Source: Phlebotomus papatasi
Lineage: Eukaryota > Arthropoda > Insecta > Diptera > Psychodidae
Direction: 5' to 3'
DNA: 64,000 nucleotides
NCBI RefSeq assembly: GCF_024763615.1
Contig: NC_077222.1
Span: forward strand, 67,270,001-67,334,000
Shown: one piece after another, positions 48,491-60,400 of the stretch
How the letters are laid out: every line of letters begins with the position of its first letter
Numbering within the stretch: position 1 is the first letter of the stretch
The notes under the pieces: generated by a model
The model's database searches: none
The model's input: the letters and a program-made list of their open reading frames with translations, nothing else
Told to the model about the DNA's origin: nothing
Made by a program: the position numbers and the translations under genes

Positions 48491-48851
48491 TGTAGTAGGA
48501 CTGTTGAGCCTGGAGGAGTTGGAGGGAGAAAGCCCATCCTGATGAAGACTCTTCTAAGCCAACGGTACCAATCACTGTTCAGTTGGGGTGTAACGTTGAG
48601 GGGTGCTATATCAACGGCTAACTTCAAGTTACGACATCGCTATAATTCCGCTAGATGGGGTTGTGAGTGCTCGGCGAGTTATTCCGAAGGCACAATCGAA
48701 TCGGCTCCTCAGTCGGTCTTCACCAGTGAAGCGAGGAGGACGCCAGATTCGTGGCTCTCTTGGAATGGGCAATGGGGGCTCACTCCCGGAGACAAGCGAT
48801 GAAGGGTGCTCCAGCATGTTCTGGTGTGGGCCCGTAGCAATTCTTGCTACA
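48491..48851 (+). mobile_element. 3' LTR of the complete LTR retrotransposon
   Basis: One substitution relative to 42677-43037. It is followed by ATTA, the repeat of the four bases preceding the 5' LTR. Confidence 0.95.
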
Positions 48852-48974
48852 ATTATGTGTTACTAAAACACTGCAACAGGTAGTCTAAGTTAATTTTTTT
48901 CGTTTTTTTCCTTGATAATTTCGGATATACAAAAATTACATCACGGATTTTAATTATTTAACTTCATTATCTAA

Positions 48975-49227
48975 TAGGGTAAAGTGGTACAAGTTGGACA
49001 GTGGTACAAGTTGGACAATGGTACAATTTGGACAGGGCATTTTGTCTTAATAAATTTAGTACTTAATTTTTATTTGTATATTTTTAATGCTTTAGTTTTA
49101 TAATTTGGTTTCTTGTGTTTAAAAACAAATTTTGTACTGTATTTATCAAGAAAAAAGCCATGTCCAACTTGTACCGACGAATTGTCCAACTTGTAACACT
49201 AATTCCAAATTATATCACTTTACTCTA
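48975..49227. mobile_element. MITE with 17-bp GTGGTACAAGTTGGACA subrepeats
   Basis: After TAGGGTAAA the left arm carries three tandem 17-mers, two identical (GTGGTACAAGTTGGACA) and one variant. The right arm has two inverted units (TGTCCAACTTGTACC, TGTCCAACTTGTAAC) and ends CACTTTACTCTA. 253 bp, non-coding, TA at both outer edges. Confidence 0.8.
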
Positions 49228-49408
49228 TGAAAGAATCTCTATAAGTATTTACGGGCTTGATTTCAGGATTAAAAGTTAGTCCAAAAAACAATAAAGAACG
49301 AAAATTGTCCTTAGAAATTTCCATAAAAGTTAATTTATTGAGTATAATGAAAAATAAAAACAAATTAGCAAAATTTCTTTTTAAATGATTTATTTCTAAT
49401 CAACCTAA

Positions 49409-49641
49409 GGTAAAGTGCTCTCAGTCTATCGGTTCCTTAACTCGACCAGTAGTATTATTTATTCAATTTATTTTTATTTGCTATAATATTTAGCTTATGA
49501 TCTAGCATTATAATAGCTCAATTGTTTCATAAATAATGATAAATAATGAAATCTGTGACAATTTCATAGAAATTGATTAAACATTCAAAAATTGACCCAC
49601 CGGTCGAGTCGAGGAAACCGGCCGAGTGAGGGCACTTTACA
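49409..49641. mobile_element. MITE with GGTAAAGTGC termini
   Basis: The left GGTAAAGTGCTCTCAGTCTA then TCGGTTCCTTAACTCGACC is mirrored at the right as GGTCGAGTCGAGGAAACCGG, then GGGCACTTTAC. Non-coding. It shares the GGTAAAGTG terminus with the neighbour at 48975-49227. Confidence 0.75.
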
Positions 49642-52312
49642 TTATATATACTAACTACTTTGGAGAAAGGAATTTTAGGTACTTTAAACCTTCAGTTACA
49701 CAGGGAAAAAATTGCCCGATAAAGTTATGTAAATGTTTCTCGAAAAGTTATATAAAGTTTGCGCATGCATTTACGCAAGGAAAGTTTGACTTCACGTCAA
49801 TTTTGATAATATTTTCCATCATTCCTTCACCTGATATGATGTCCGTGTGACACATATTTTTCATAGATAGTTACAGAATGCAAATAAGTTGCGTATTTGA
49901 AAAAGTTTATTGTAAATAATTTAAATTAAGTGACCGTTGAGACGCATATTATTGATAGTGTCTGGCTATGTCCCCTAAATTTCTAGTCCCAGTATTTCTA
50001 GTACATCGTTCCAATAGGTTAATAATATTTGACAAGCCCGCGGCTATTAATAAAAAATGCAATAACTCGTATATTTAATTTTAAAATATTGGTCATTCGC
50101 CATATTCACTTCTAATATTGTATTCTGTGTGATTATTTTGCCAATAGTAATTATTAATTTGAAACCAATTAAGAGAATTAAACGTACATCAATTTAGTGA
50201 AGTTTGAGTACATTCTAAACATGACTCTTCTGACATTTATTTGAAAATAAGCTCAATTTGACAAAGCATAACAACTATCATTAGCAACCTTTTTTGCCAT
50301 ACTCGAGGACTCTATGCAGCTTTCAAATGTGCAGTCCCTTTTCATGTTAATCATGTGGCAATTCTATGTATCTACATCCTAGTTGAGAGCTTATCATATT
50401 TTGCCTAACGAGCTCCTATTTATGAGCTGAAGTGGTTGAATGAGAAGCTTTCAAGTCCATGTCAGTGCAATTCATCGTGGATATACCTTGTAGATTCTTT
50501 AGCCCAAAGCTCGCATTGCCAGCTTTTGGTGATGCAAGTGTGATGCAGAAACCCCCATCAATTCTGCATTAGATGCCACAGAGAAAAGTAATTAACTCAT
50601 CCAATTAAGGCATATACACAGAGAACTCTGTTTCGCAATATTTTAGGTGGAATTTTGAGTGTCTATTCCACCATCCAAATAAGCGTGAATGAGAGTTTGA
50701 AACGTGAGTTCTCATTTCTCGTCACTCAACTACTCCATTTCCTGGGTTGAAAATATATAGGAATTTTCAGAATGCTACCTTCCGTGATAAACTATTGCAA
50801 ATGTCGATCGGCGGTTGCTTTTGGGGTGAAAGACACCATTCTGCGGAAAATCTCTGTGAGATTTGTTGCAACGTGACAATTTCAATAATTCACAAATTCA
50901 TGTCATCTCCCTTTTTTGGCCTCACACAACGTTCCACCGAAATTCCCTCGTGCGAATAAATTTCATCTCCCTCGAAAAAAAGCTCCGAGGGATTCAATTG
51001 TGAGTCTCACATTGACTTGAGAGTCTCCATGCATGAAAGCTCCCAGTACCATTTCGCAGCCTGAAGTTCTGACGATTCCGGCCGGAGGGATGGGAAGTCG
51101 ACAACACGCGGAATTGTATTTAGAATGCCCCCAAGTGTGTAAAAAAGCTAAATTTTTGCACGGGAAATTCACATCTTAAACAAGGCCCCTACCCCACCTT
51201 TTCGGAAAGGAACTCACATTTAGAATTCTTTCTTTTCTTCCCACGAAAATTGAGGGTGTAGAAATGAAAGAGAAAATTCTATATATTCACCCCAAAAGCA
51301 TATCTTTTAGGCAGTTTCTGCCACACAACGCAAAATAGTGCCTCCCAACCTAAAAATCTTCCACCAGAAATTTTCTCCGGGAAATCTCTCAAATGACTTG
51401 GGATGTGATGCTGCTGCGTAAATTTACTGAATTATCATCATCCAACTAATACATGACATAATGCACAACAACGTAAAATCTTCCAGCGAACAAGAGCCCA
51501 TAAAAGTTTCTCAACTTTGCGCAAATATGGCTAAAAATGCAAAAAGTTTTAATCAAAATCCTCCAAATATTAGATATACTCCCTCAGCTCTCTTGGCATC
51601 TCAAGGCAAATGACACAATTTCTCGTCATCATTTCTGACAAAGTGTACACAAGGGGTTTTCATATCCCTCTATTTTTTCTTTCTTCTTTAAAGGAAAAAC
51701 ATTTTAACACCAAACACCCGTACGATGAAATTTATTCCATGACATTGTGTGCAATTTTTTCACGCAAATTGCACACAAATAGCTGAATTATACTGAAACT
51801 CGGATCATTTTTCAGTCGAACAATGAAAAACTTCCCCTCGGAAGGGTCCTGCTCAATCTCATGGGAATTGAGATAAGACTGTGAGCTATTGACATGAACT
51901 TTTCACCCCTAACAATATTCTCTCTATAGCTTCATTATTTAACAATAATTGTAATATCTCATCGCCTATAAGGCTATCCAAAGGGAAATGAAACACTCAG
52001 GAAAAATTGGAAGCTATGTGATATATAAAAAACTGTGCACGCTACTAAGCTGCTGTAAATAATCCCACTTAAATGAAGATAAAATGAATACAATGCTGAT
52101 TCACCTACGAAGAAAATTTTGGAAAATTAGGAAATTTTACTAGAAGTGGTTCATTTCTAAGATAAAATAACTGTGCTATCTGTCATAATCTTCCAAAGAG
52201 TATCTCGGCTAAAATTCGAAGTCGAATAAATCTGCATTTGAAAGTATGATAAAGTTATGGGAACGAGTATTAAGTTCAATTAAATTTCCGTGAAAAATAC
52301 TGATATTAGCCT
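49642..52312. other. Intronic stretch, no gene recognised
   Basis: 50280-51700 is repeat-poor and more GC-balanced than its surroundings but gives no exon with a usable phase-1 acceptor and Ig-like text. Confidence 0.4.
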
Positions 52313-52449
52313 TGGCGTCTACACACTAGTAGAAATTCCTTTAAAAAATGCCTTTTTAAAGAAAATTTCCCCTATCCTTGTAAGCAGAAACGTCAGATTT
52401 TTTTTAAAAAAGGCAATTTTTGACGAAAATTGCTTCTAATGTGTAGCCA
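52313..52449. repeat. Short MITE (CTACACAYTAG ends)
   Basis: Left GGCGTCTACACACTAGTAG and right TTGCTTCTAATGTGTAGCC are inverted, with pairing AAATGCC/AAAGGCA words inside. About 137 bp. Boundaries are uncertain by a few bases. Confidence 0.55.
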
Positions 52450-52538
52450 CTAGATGAAAATTTGAGGATGAAGTACTTGTTCTCTATTCGGAAAGTAGGA
52501 TTTTGTGTTGACTTCATCAACAATATCGTCATCAAATA

Positions 52539-52743
52539 AGACCTTAGATAGACTCAGGTTGATCTTCGAGAATATTTAGCATGTAAAATTTAGCAGTAAG
52601 GACATATCACAAGTTGTGATATTTACACTGACGGTTTAGGTTCACCGATTAGAGGTCATTTGCATAAATTTTCTTCTAATCCTTTAATACAAAATTTCAC
52701 AAGCTAAATATTCTCGAGGATCAGCCTAAGTCTATTTGGGCCA
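52539..52743. repeat. MITE (GACTYAGGYTGATC ends)
   Basis: Left AGACTCAGGTTGATCTTCGA then GAATATTTAGC pairs with the right GCTAAATATTCTCGAGGATC then AGCCTAAGTCT. Interior text matches the copy at 33664-33846. Confidence 0.7.
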
Positions 52744-53031
52744 TAACGTTCACCTAACGTTCACGCTTGTCTTATTTCTCTCGACTCCTTGATTTCTTTG
52801 TTTCTCTTCTTTTTTCTCTCTTATTATCAATATACTATTCTACAGATATAACTTACGGATAGGAAAATTCTTAAATTTAATTCGTAAAGCAACAGTCGCT
52901 TGATTAGAGGATTCCTAGTAGCAAGAATTTTGAAAAAAAAATCTTTTTAGACATAGGAGAAAGTACTCTCCCTTCAAACTTTTATACCTTCGAATAATGT
53001 GAATTTTATCTTATTTTTCCTAAAAGACTTA

Positions 53032-53243
53032 GGGGAAACTGGGGCACCACCAAACACGGGGTACCACCAAACATTAATTTTTAATTCTAAACTACTTGTA
53101 CTATCTCGACCATTCCTTCAGTGGACAAGGATCCCTATAGTGCCTATAAATTCCTATCGGTCTTATCCTCTGATATCCAATATCCGATTAAAAACTCGCA
53201 GTGTTTGGTGGTACCCCGTGTTTGGTGGTGCCCCAGTTTCCCC
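53032..53243. mobile_element. TA-flanked MITE, short form of the GGGGAAACTGGGG family
   Basis: The ~45-bp inverted ends contain tandem 17-bp units (GGGGCACCACCAAACAC, GGGGTACCACCAAACAT). TA lies at 53030-53031 and 53244-53245. Its interior matches the right part of 39274-40065. Confidence 0.85.
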
Positions 53244-53245
53244 TA

Positions 53246-55459
53246 CACATTTCTTTGGAAATTATTTAAATCAAAATACTCTCATTTGAATTTGTACGAA
53301 GTGTTACACTGAATCACTTCTTGTTCCTAGGTATTTCACATTTTAGAATTTTCTGATTTTTATTTTAAACTTAAGCATGTATGGTGTTCTTTTGACAAAA
53401 ATTTTAAAATTTTTAGATACGTTTTTAAAGAAGTTTTTTTGGTATAATTTATTGTACAAATACCAATTTATTAACTAAAAATCAACGTCTACAAATTCAT
53501 TGCATATTGTCGTTTGAAAAATTCCTTTAGCGATTTTTTTAAAACATATTTCTATTCTTTAAATTTTCGCTATTGAACGCGTTGATGAAAATTAATTTAA
53601 GACGATTTTAATTAATCTTTGGATTTTTTGTTTAATTTTAATTTTTTTTTATGTTTAGAAATTAAACAAAACACTGAAAGATATTCAATTTTAATTGTAT
53701 AATATGTATTTTTTCATAATGCTAAAAAATTCTATTTACGTCACATCAATTTTTTTTAAAGCTAAATTGTGCGATTCTTAAATAGGTGTGCTTTAAAAGT
53801 CTATTTTAACAAACTAAACAAGGTTTATCTGTGATTTACTAAGGATTTTTTTTTGTTAAAAAGTTGGTAGCGACATCCAGAGAGAAACCAATCTGAAAAA
53901 TTGTTGTAAATAATTTATAAAATAAGCTTTTGAATAGAGACAAGACCGACAAATCCCTGAATGCTATTGAAATCCGTTTTATATTGAAGACAAAATTCTC
54001 TAGTACATAAAATATCTGAAGTAATCTTTCTGACCTAAGGTTATGTGGGGCATTATTGTAAATTTGCATGTTGTTCTGGCCAGTATTTCAGAACTGAAGA
54101 TTTTATGTTTGGATTGGTGATTGAATGTATCTCTCAAGGACAATTTGGTCAGTATTGTAAGTACATTGTTGCCAACATTGGGTCAACAATGGGGTCACAA
54201 TGTCTTGTTGCATATTGAGTGTATTCTTAAGAATCTGCAGAATCTCAACTGACATCGTCAGCCTTAGTATATGGTAAACAAATTCCCATGCCTTGTGCCA
54301 GAGGAAAAAGTGAGTCACCCATTGAAATCCTCTTTCGACAACTTTACACGAATTCGTGTTGAGTGTAACACAATTTCAAATAGATTACTCCCGTCGCCAG
54401 TGGCTTGAATGTCAGCACAGATCCTCCATCCGGCTCTTCTTGCTGTGTTGTGTGACTGTTGTCACCAAGGGGATCCTTTTTTCTGCGGGGAGCTGTGGAG
54501 ATCCTGCAGAATAGCATGGTGCTATAACATAGAGAATTGTCGGTTGAATCTCAATAAAATAGGAAAAGTGGATTTTCCTCAGAGGAAAAAAAGCAAATGC
54601 ATGGGATGCTGCTGTATTTCCTCTTTGAGTTTTCCCTCCTGGTTTGAGGGGATTTTGTCATCATGTGGCCAAAGTGTGAATGGTTTATGATGGAATACCA
54701 ACAGTCAGGAATGTTTTCTGTATTGACACCAAGGTATTTTGAAGGTCCAATCCTCATGTAATTTACAAAACTCTCTCATTTCGTGTTATATACCGTTTCA
54801 AATTTTTCAATGGAATATGCATTAATTAAGATTATGTTATTGCACAATATAATTTTTTACGCAGCATCTGTTAGGCAAAATTTGTTTCATTTATAGTGAA
54901 GACTGGTGAGATGAGAGGGAGATTTTAATCTTATTCCCAAGAGATACTAAACATTGTAAGATCAGTATTAACGGTGTTTAATTTATAGATATTTTTTCGA
55001 ATAGATCCTCAATATCACAATAACATTTAAATTTAAATTTACGAATTGACAATTTTTTGAATGTACATTTCTCAGTAATACAAACGCTTAGGGAGAGTGC
55101 ACGTGAAAGGATTTCGACTTACAATATTCGGCAAAGGTTAAATATCAGATTAATACACAAATCGATTTTCGAAACTTCAGTGTCAAAAATCTCAAAATCT
55201 CATTTTCTATTTTAATGAAGTAACAACTAAGATCGAGAATTTTCAAGTAAGACTATCAAAATTTAGCATAACAAATGAACGTTTTAAATTATTCCAAAGA
55301 AATTACTTTTCCGCTATTGGTCCTATGTATTCAAACTTTTTAAAATAGACAAATCAGTGATATTCCCAGATAGACTTATTGTAGCTAAGATTTTTTTCAG
55401 CCTTCGAATGCGTGCAAAAGAATGAATACAAATTAAATTGTACCGTAAATGCGGGCAAC
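53246..55459. other. Intronic stretch, no gene recognised
   Basis: 53330-54060 is very AT-rich. 54350-54760 is more balanced and gives overlapping frames on both strands without domains. Confidence 0.4.
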
Positions 55460-55467
55460 CTTACCCC

Positions 55468-55799
55468 GGGTCCCGGTCAAAATCCCGAAAGCCAAAATCC
55501 CGAAAGCCAAAATCCCGAACGCCAAAATCCCGAAAGCCTAAATCCCAAATTCTTAAAAGTGTCATAGCTACTCCCACGATTGCAACCGCGCTTTCTGGAG
55601 GCAAAGGGAAATCTTCTGTGTCTTGGAAAATTATTCTAAATATTTCCCCCCCTATAATGTCATCCCTTTCAGGATTTTGAAGATTAGGGATTTTGGCTTT
55701 AGGGATTTTGGCCTTTTTTGGGATTTTGGCTTTCGGGATTTTGACCTTTCCGGGATTTTGGCGTCCGGGATTTTGGCTTTCGGGATTTTCAGCCACCCC
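55468..55799 (+). mobile_element. Foldback-type MITE, copy D
   Basis: It starts GGGTCCCGGTCAAAATCCCG and ends near AGCCACCCC. Both arms consist of 15-bp units, and the shared core (TCTTCTGTGTCTTGG) lies between. The flanks CTTACCCC (55460-55467) and TTTACCCC (55800-55807) are an imperfect 8-bp duplication. The repeated units make long PKSRKPKSR-like open frames that are artefacts. Confidence 0.85.
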
Positions 55800-55807
55800 T
55801 TTACCCC

Positions 55808-58256
55808 ATGCTGTTCGTAAGTTTTCTTTAATTCTTTCACATAAGGATGGTCTTCACCGATCGGATATAGTAGATTGGATCTACGAAGTCTGTCTTTAAA
55901 TGCTAGAATGCTAGAAAATGCTAGAGAAAAGTTTACGAACAAGCAGACAAAAAAATGTTATAATAAAAAATTGATTTGACGCGAAATCTTCACCTCCAAA
56001 ATATGACTTATCGTGACTGACTTTGGCTTCCGACGAGGATCGGTGGTAGATCTGAATTACCATGTCCCTTTTAGAGGAATATCGTCCTTTTGAATGCTAA
56101 AATAAAAAAAAATATTCCAAACGCAAAGTGGAAAAGTCACCCGCGTCTACGGTAAGTTGTGTTTTGAGAGTGACGATTTCACTTGCAACCAATTTCCTGT
56201 GACATTTTTTTTAACAAAATAATAAGTTTCAGAAGAATTTCGGTTCGACAGAATGTAGCAGGAAATAGACGGAGACACTGAACCTTTCTTGATTTTCAGA
56301 ATTTTATTCTCTACGACGTTTCGAGGATGGATGTCCTCTTCATCAGGTATCGAATATGGCAGGGAAAATCACGTACAGGTGGGAGTTGTTACACTGCACT
56401 TGAACTTTGATCACAAATTGATCCGCAATGTTCACCATTCGACTGAATCAGACTGATCAGGACTGAGCATTCAGCAAATTTTCTCCCAACCATCGTCTTT
56501 TATGCGGTGTCTCGTTTTAGGAAAGTCGTCAGCGTAACAAAGAAAGTCTATAGATTTTTGGGTGGATGGGAGTGTAACAAAAGCCACCTAACTCAGCTTA
56601 AGATACACATACACTGGGCTTGAATAAAGTAATTCATATTTGAGTGAATCAATCATTCCAAGTTGAGTTATCGCACAACTGCAGCCTTCATGCCAACACT
56701 GGTGCTGAGATAATAGCAATGCCAAAAGGAGTCTCCAGTGAAGGGTGAAGACATCCCCTTTGCAAAGTAATTGGGGTTGGGGTGAAAAGTTTTGTTCCAG
56801 CAAAAATGTCTGTATGTAATGAAATTGAAAATCGTCTTGGGTTTGTTTGCCAAACTCATTTTATATTTATTTTAATTTTCTCGAAGAGAACCACATGCGG
56901 GGTGGAATGCGAATGGCCAGTGAATGCTTTTCTGAAGTTTATCCTTTATATTATGGATCGATTTACTGGGGCAATGTTGATTTTCTGGTAAATGAAACTT
57001 CAATAAAAGTAAATAAAATTCTAAGGTTACCCGCGATGAAAGACTGTGCCTTTGAGATATTTTCATAAAATTCTTTGGGGATGATCTTCATTGAGAAAAT
57101 GTGTAGCAAACCATCATACTCTTCTTCCATTTTCCTGCTCTTACGGATCAAACTAGCTTTTTGGAGAAACATTCCACGTAATTATGATATATTAGTGAAA
57201 ATCTTGTTGTGGGAAATACTACAAGCTTGTCGTAATCTCACTTGAAAACATCCTCTGCCCCAAGGAAAAGCATTTCTGGGGTAAAGGGATGAAATTAGAA
57301 AGTAGTAAAGTACTGTAAATAATGGAGTTAACCTGCTATGAAGCTGCCAGAGATACTCCACGTGATGCTATACACCTTCCCCCAGCGTCATGTTATGGTC
57401 CTGAGGTGGATGGCATAAACACAACTTTCCTCTCGTTCAGGAATCTTGGTGAAAATGAGGGTTTTTGTCAAGTTTCTATGATGATGCTAACAAGAGATGG
57501 GCCAAAAACTTTTCACACATTCATGCACTGTTTCAAAATCACGGGCTTGGAAATAACGAAGAAGAAAGATACACTAAAAAGGGGGGAATTTTTCCACTAT
57601 ATATACCAGGAAAAATACTGAAACATAAGTATATATACTCAGGAGGAAGATGCAATGAACCGAGGAGGATGTTTGATAGTTTATTTTGCACTTTATCTGT
57701 CTTATATCGTATTGAGATCATTTAAAAGAAATTTGTTGTTTTTAGACACGTTCTTTAGTAATTTAGGTTTTTTTGCAATACAGAAGTTGGGATTATAAAA
57801 AATCTCAGCTAAAACTGTAAATTTGGGGTAAAGTATTTTATATATGAGATTGAATAGTTTGAAGAACATATTCTTTCTTTTCTACTTTGTAATAAATTAC
57901 TATTAGTCTTTTTTTGAATAGGAACTCTTTCAAAAGAAGTGGAAAAACATTTCAGATTTGCAAAATACTCGATGTGAGCTACTGAAAGATATTTATATTT
58001 TTTATATATATTAATAGTAGAACTCAAGAGAATGAAACATATTCATGAATTCGAATATTTTGAAATATTTTTCTTTTCACTTTTTACATTTGATCCGATC
58101 AATAAACCACCCAAAAATAGCCTAAGATAGATTACAAGAAAGGCAATTGGATTTTTGACATTTTTGATGAAAAACATACGACAGAAGCTGATAGAAAACT
58201 GATGAATTTTGGAAAATGACGTCATGCTATTTGACCGTTTAAACGGTTTAACGGGT
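55808..58256. other. Intronic stretch around the second hammerhead-like motif
   Basis: No exon recognised. Overlapping frames at 57322-57725 (up to 99 codons) have no domain and no supported splice sites. Confidence 0.4.
56312..56349 (-). ncRNA. Hammerhead-ribozyme-like motif (second type)
   Basis: Minus strand: helix I TAC, core CTGATGA, an A, stem II GAGGA/TCCTC with loop CATCCA, GAAA, a self-complementary ACGT helix III, C17, helix I GTA. It has the same architecture as 36212-36250 but different paired bases in all three helices. On the minus strand it is followed by GAGAATAAAATTCTG. This is the arrangement found in Penelope-like element termini; the rest of the element was not recognised. 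Confidence 0.5.
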
Positions 58257-58260
58257 TTAA

Positions 58261-58670
58261 CCCTTTAATGACGATTGGATTACCGGTGACCCAAAAACAA
58301 GTATTTTCCTATGGTCATCATGAGTTATATTTTTCTCTAAAAAGAAAAAAATATTTTTTTGGAACCCGGATTTTGAGACGCTCATTCTTAAAGGGTTTAT
58401 CATTTAAGGACGAGACGGTCAATAATTGGGAATCGCAAAAAATCATTTTTCTGCCCTTTTAGATCAAAACATGACTTTAGATGACCGTTAGAAAAATTTT
58501 ATTTTAGGGTCACCGGTGATCCAATTGTCCCTAAAGCGTTAAGGACGATTGTGACTCCGGTGTCCCAAACAATCCCTACGACCTTCTTTCTAAAGTTATG
58601 TTTCGATTTAAGAAATCAGAAAAAATGATTTTCCTGACTCCCTATTTTTGATCCTCTCGTCTTTAAAGGG
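58261..58670. mobile_element. Compound of three TTAA/CCCTTTAA MITE copies in alternating orientation
   Basis: Copy a runs from CCCTTTAATGACGATTGG (58261, TTAA before it) to CATTCTTAAAGGG near 58396. Copy b is inverted, from AAGGACGAGACGG to CACCGGTGATCCAATTGTCC near 58535. Copy c runs from AAGGACGATTGTGACTCCGG to CGTCTTTAAAGGG at 58670. The family is that of 30677-31191. Confidence 0.65.
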
Positions 58671-58744
58671 TTAGCTGTCGATCTGGTCATGAGCAAATCT
58701 AAAAGCCAAACTATTTGAGGTAAATTCTACACCCACATGGTGAT

Positions 58745-59290
58745 TTAAAAATTATTTTATTTATTTATTTCAAAAATCCACAACAAATAGGATACAACTC
58801 TCTCACAATCGCAATAAATGTTACAATTATTAACATAACTTTTAGTTTCCAAATAGTGTGGTTTATAGTCACTACAAATTCGATGTTAATTTCAAATTAT
58901 AATACTAAGAAAATTTTTATTTTTACCTTTTGTTTTTGAAAAAACACTAACACCTTCGATGTAAAATTAAAAAAAGAGAAATTCCTAGACTAAACTCTAA
59001 TCTAAAAGCTAGAAAAAATAATTGAAACCTCAAGTAGAATACAGCTTGGGTCAGCAAAGCGAGTAACTAATACTTGACCTTTGGTTGCCTTGCGGTTCGA
59101 GTACAAAAATTTCGAACTCAAAGTCAACTTTTTCGAGAAAATCGGGTTTCGAAATAGAATAATATGATTGGAATGAAAGAATATGAATTGGACGAAAGAA
59201 AATAGTTAGGAAATAAAGGCAAAGCTCATAATCGATTATTAGAAGACCACAAGCTTCTATATCTAATCGTTCTGCCTCTCGGCACAAATT
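58745..59290 (-). repeat. Possible LINE 3' end with AAATA-type tail
   Basis: The minus strand ends GGATTTTTGAAATAAATAAA TAAAATAA-like at 58750-58790, a tail style common in non-LTR retrotransposons. An open frame of 78 codons upstream (59051-59287) has no clear RT motif. Weak call. Confidence 0.3.
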
Positions 59291-59439
59291 ATTTAAATTA
59301 CGTTATAGTAAAGATTACGTTAAGATTACGTTATAGTAAAGGATGATTATTGTACTTTAATTGGTCCTAAAATGTCAAATATTTGATAAATTCTAACACT
59401 TTGAATTGCAGAGTTGCGACACAAACTTAATTACAAGTA

Positions 59440-59645
59440 GGGGAAGGCTCTTAGACTTCGCACACAGTCTATCTTCGAACACTTGATTTTTTTCCAAAAT
59501 TTCTTTAATGAATCTGACTTTTTTTCAGATAATATGTGACTTAAAACTGGCTATTAAAATATATTGCCACAGATAAGTTAGATTCATTATAGGAATATCT
59601 GGAAAAATATGATGTGTTCGAGCGAAAATTGTGTGTGAAACCTGA
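59440..59645. repeat. Short MITE related to 7886-9355
   Basis: Left GGGGAAGGCTCTTAGACTTC then GCACACAGTCTATCTTCGAACACTTG aligns with the left end of 7886. The right GATGTGTTCGAGCGAAAATT then GTGTGTGAAACC is the inverted partner. TA precedes the left end; the extreme right end is diverged. Confidence 0.55.
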
Positions 59646-59849
59646 AATCGTTTCATCTATAATGTACAAAAGCTCTAAGTGTGTATTAAAATAATTTTAA
59701 AGTTTGGTGCCAGTTTGCGTTTTAGTTCAAAAATTGAGCATTTTATTTATTATGATATTTATTCAACTTATATTTTCAACAATCCAAAATACCCATTGCC
59801 TAATTAAAATCTTTACTGTCCTAATGTATGTTAATATACATATAGTAAG

Positions 59850-60400
59850 GTGGGGTAACTGGATCGTTTTCCGAAGAGTGCTACTTAAATGCTTATTTTT
59901 GGACTGATGAAATTATTTTTTACTTCTTCTAAACCCATAGAATTATTCACTGTTTCATTCAGAAACATAATATAAAAAAATTATCAAAAATATTAAAGAA
60001 AATTTATAAAATAATGATAATACTGAAATAAGTCAGCATGCACTAACTGGGTCGCCTTTTCGCTAATTCACTTTTAATTAAACCTTTGGATTTAAAAAAC
60101 TTTTTTTCACAAGGAAAAAACAATAAATGTTTTCAATGAACCAGATGTCATTAGCGAAAATATCACTGCTAGAAAATTTTTAGTGAAGAACCCAGCTAGC
60201 ACAAGATTGAAATGAGTCGATTACACTCACTTATTTTATGGATATGAATATTATTTTTGCTTTTTCTCAAACTTGAATAGTTATATTATGTTCATATAGT
60301 GACTATATTACGGAAATAAAAATAAAAATAATATTTTAAGTGGATTAGTCATAAACGATCCAGATAGCGAAGCGCCCGGATTAGCACACTTGACTGTAGT
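59850..60400. repeat. Possible TIR element (CTGGATCGTTT ends)
   Basis: GGTGGGGTAACTGGATCGTT at the left and AAACGATCCAGATAGC at the right share an inverted CTGGATCGTTT. A related ACTGGGTCGCCTTTTCGC lies in the middle. Ends are not precisely defined. Confidence 0.4.

Larger units (their letters stand above)
42677..48851 (+). mobile_element. Complete but coding-dead Ty3/gypsy LTR retrotransposon, 6175 bp
   Basis: Two 361-bp LTRs flank 5453 bp. ATTA duplicates the target (42673-42676, 48852-48855). After the 5' LTR comes TATCAGAAGTGGGATAG, a primer-site-like segment lacking the usual leading TGG. Before the 3' LTR is a purine-rich AGGTCAGGAAAGG. The order gag, RT, RNase H is still traceable but every reading frame is broken by many stops. 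Because its LTRs are almost identical, it inserted recently, so mobilisation must have used proteins from another element. It sits sense to the host gene in intron 2. Confidence 0.9.

Noticed and set aside
55438..55942. Lys/Arg/Ser-rich repetitive open frames (PKSRKPKSR) also seen at 11804-12001 and 25052-25261
   Set aside because: They are translations of the 15-bp units of the foldback elements on both strands, not proteins.
57322..57725. Overlapping 99- and 86-codon plus-strand frames
   Set aside because: No domain and no acceptor with the required phase; cannot be tied to the IgSF gene.
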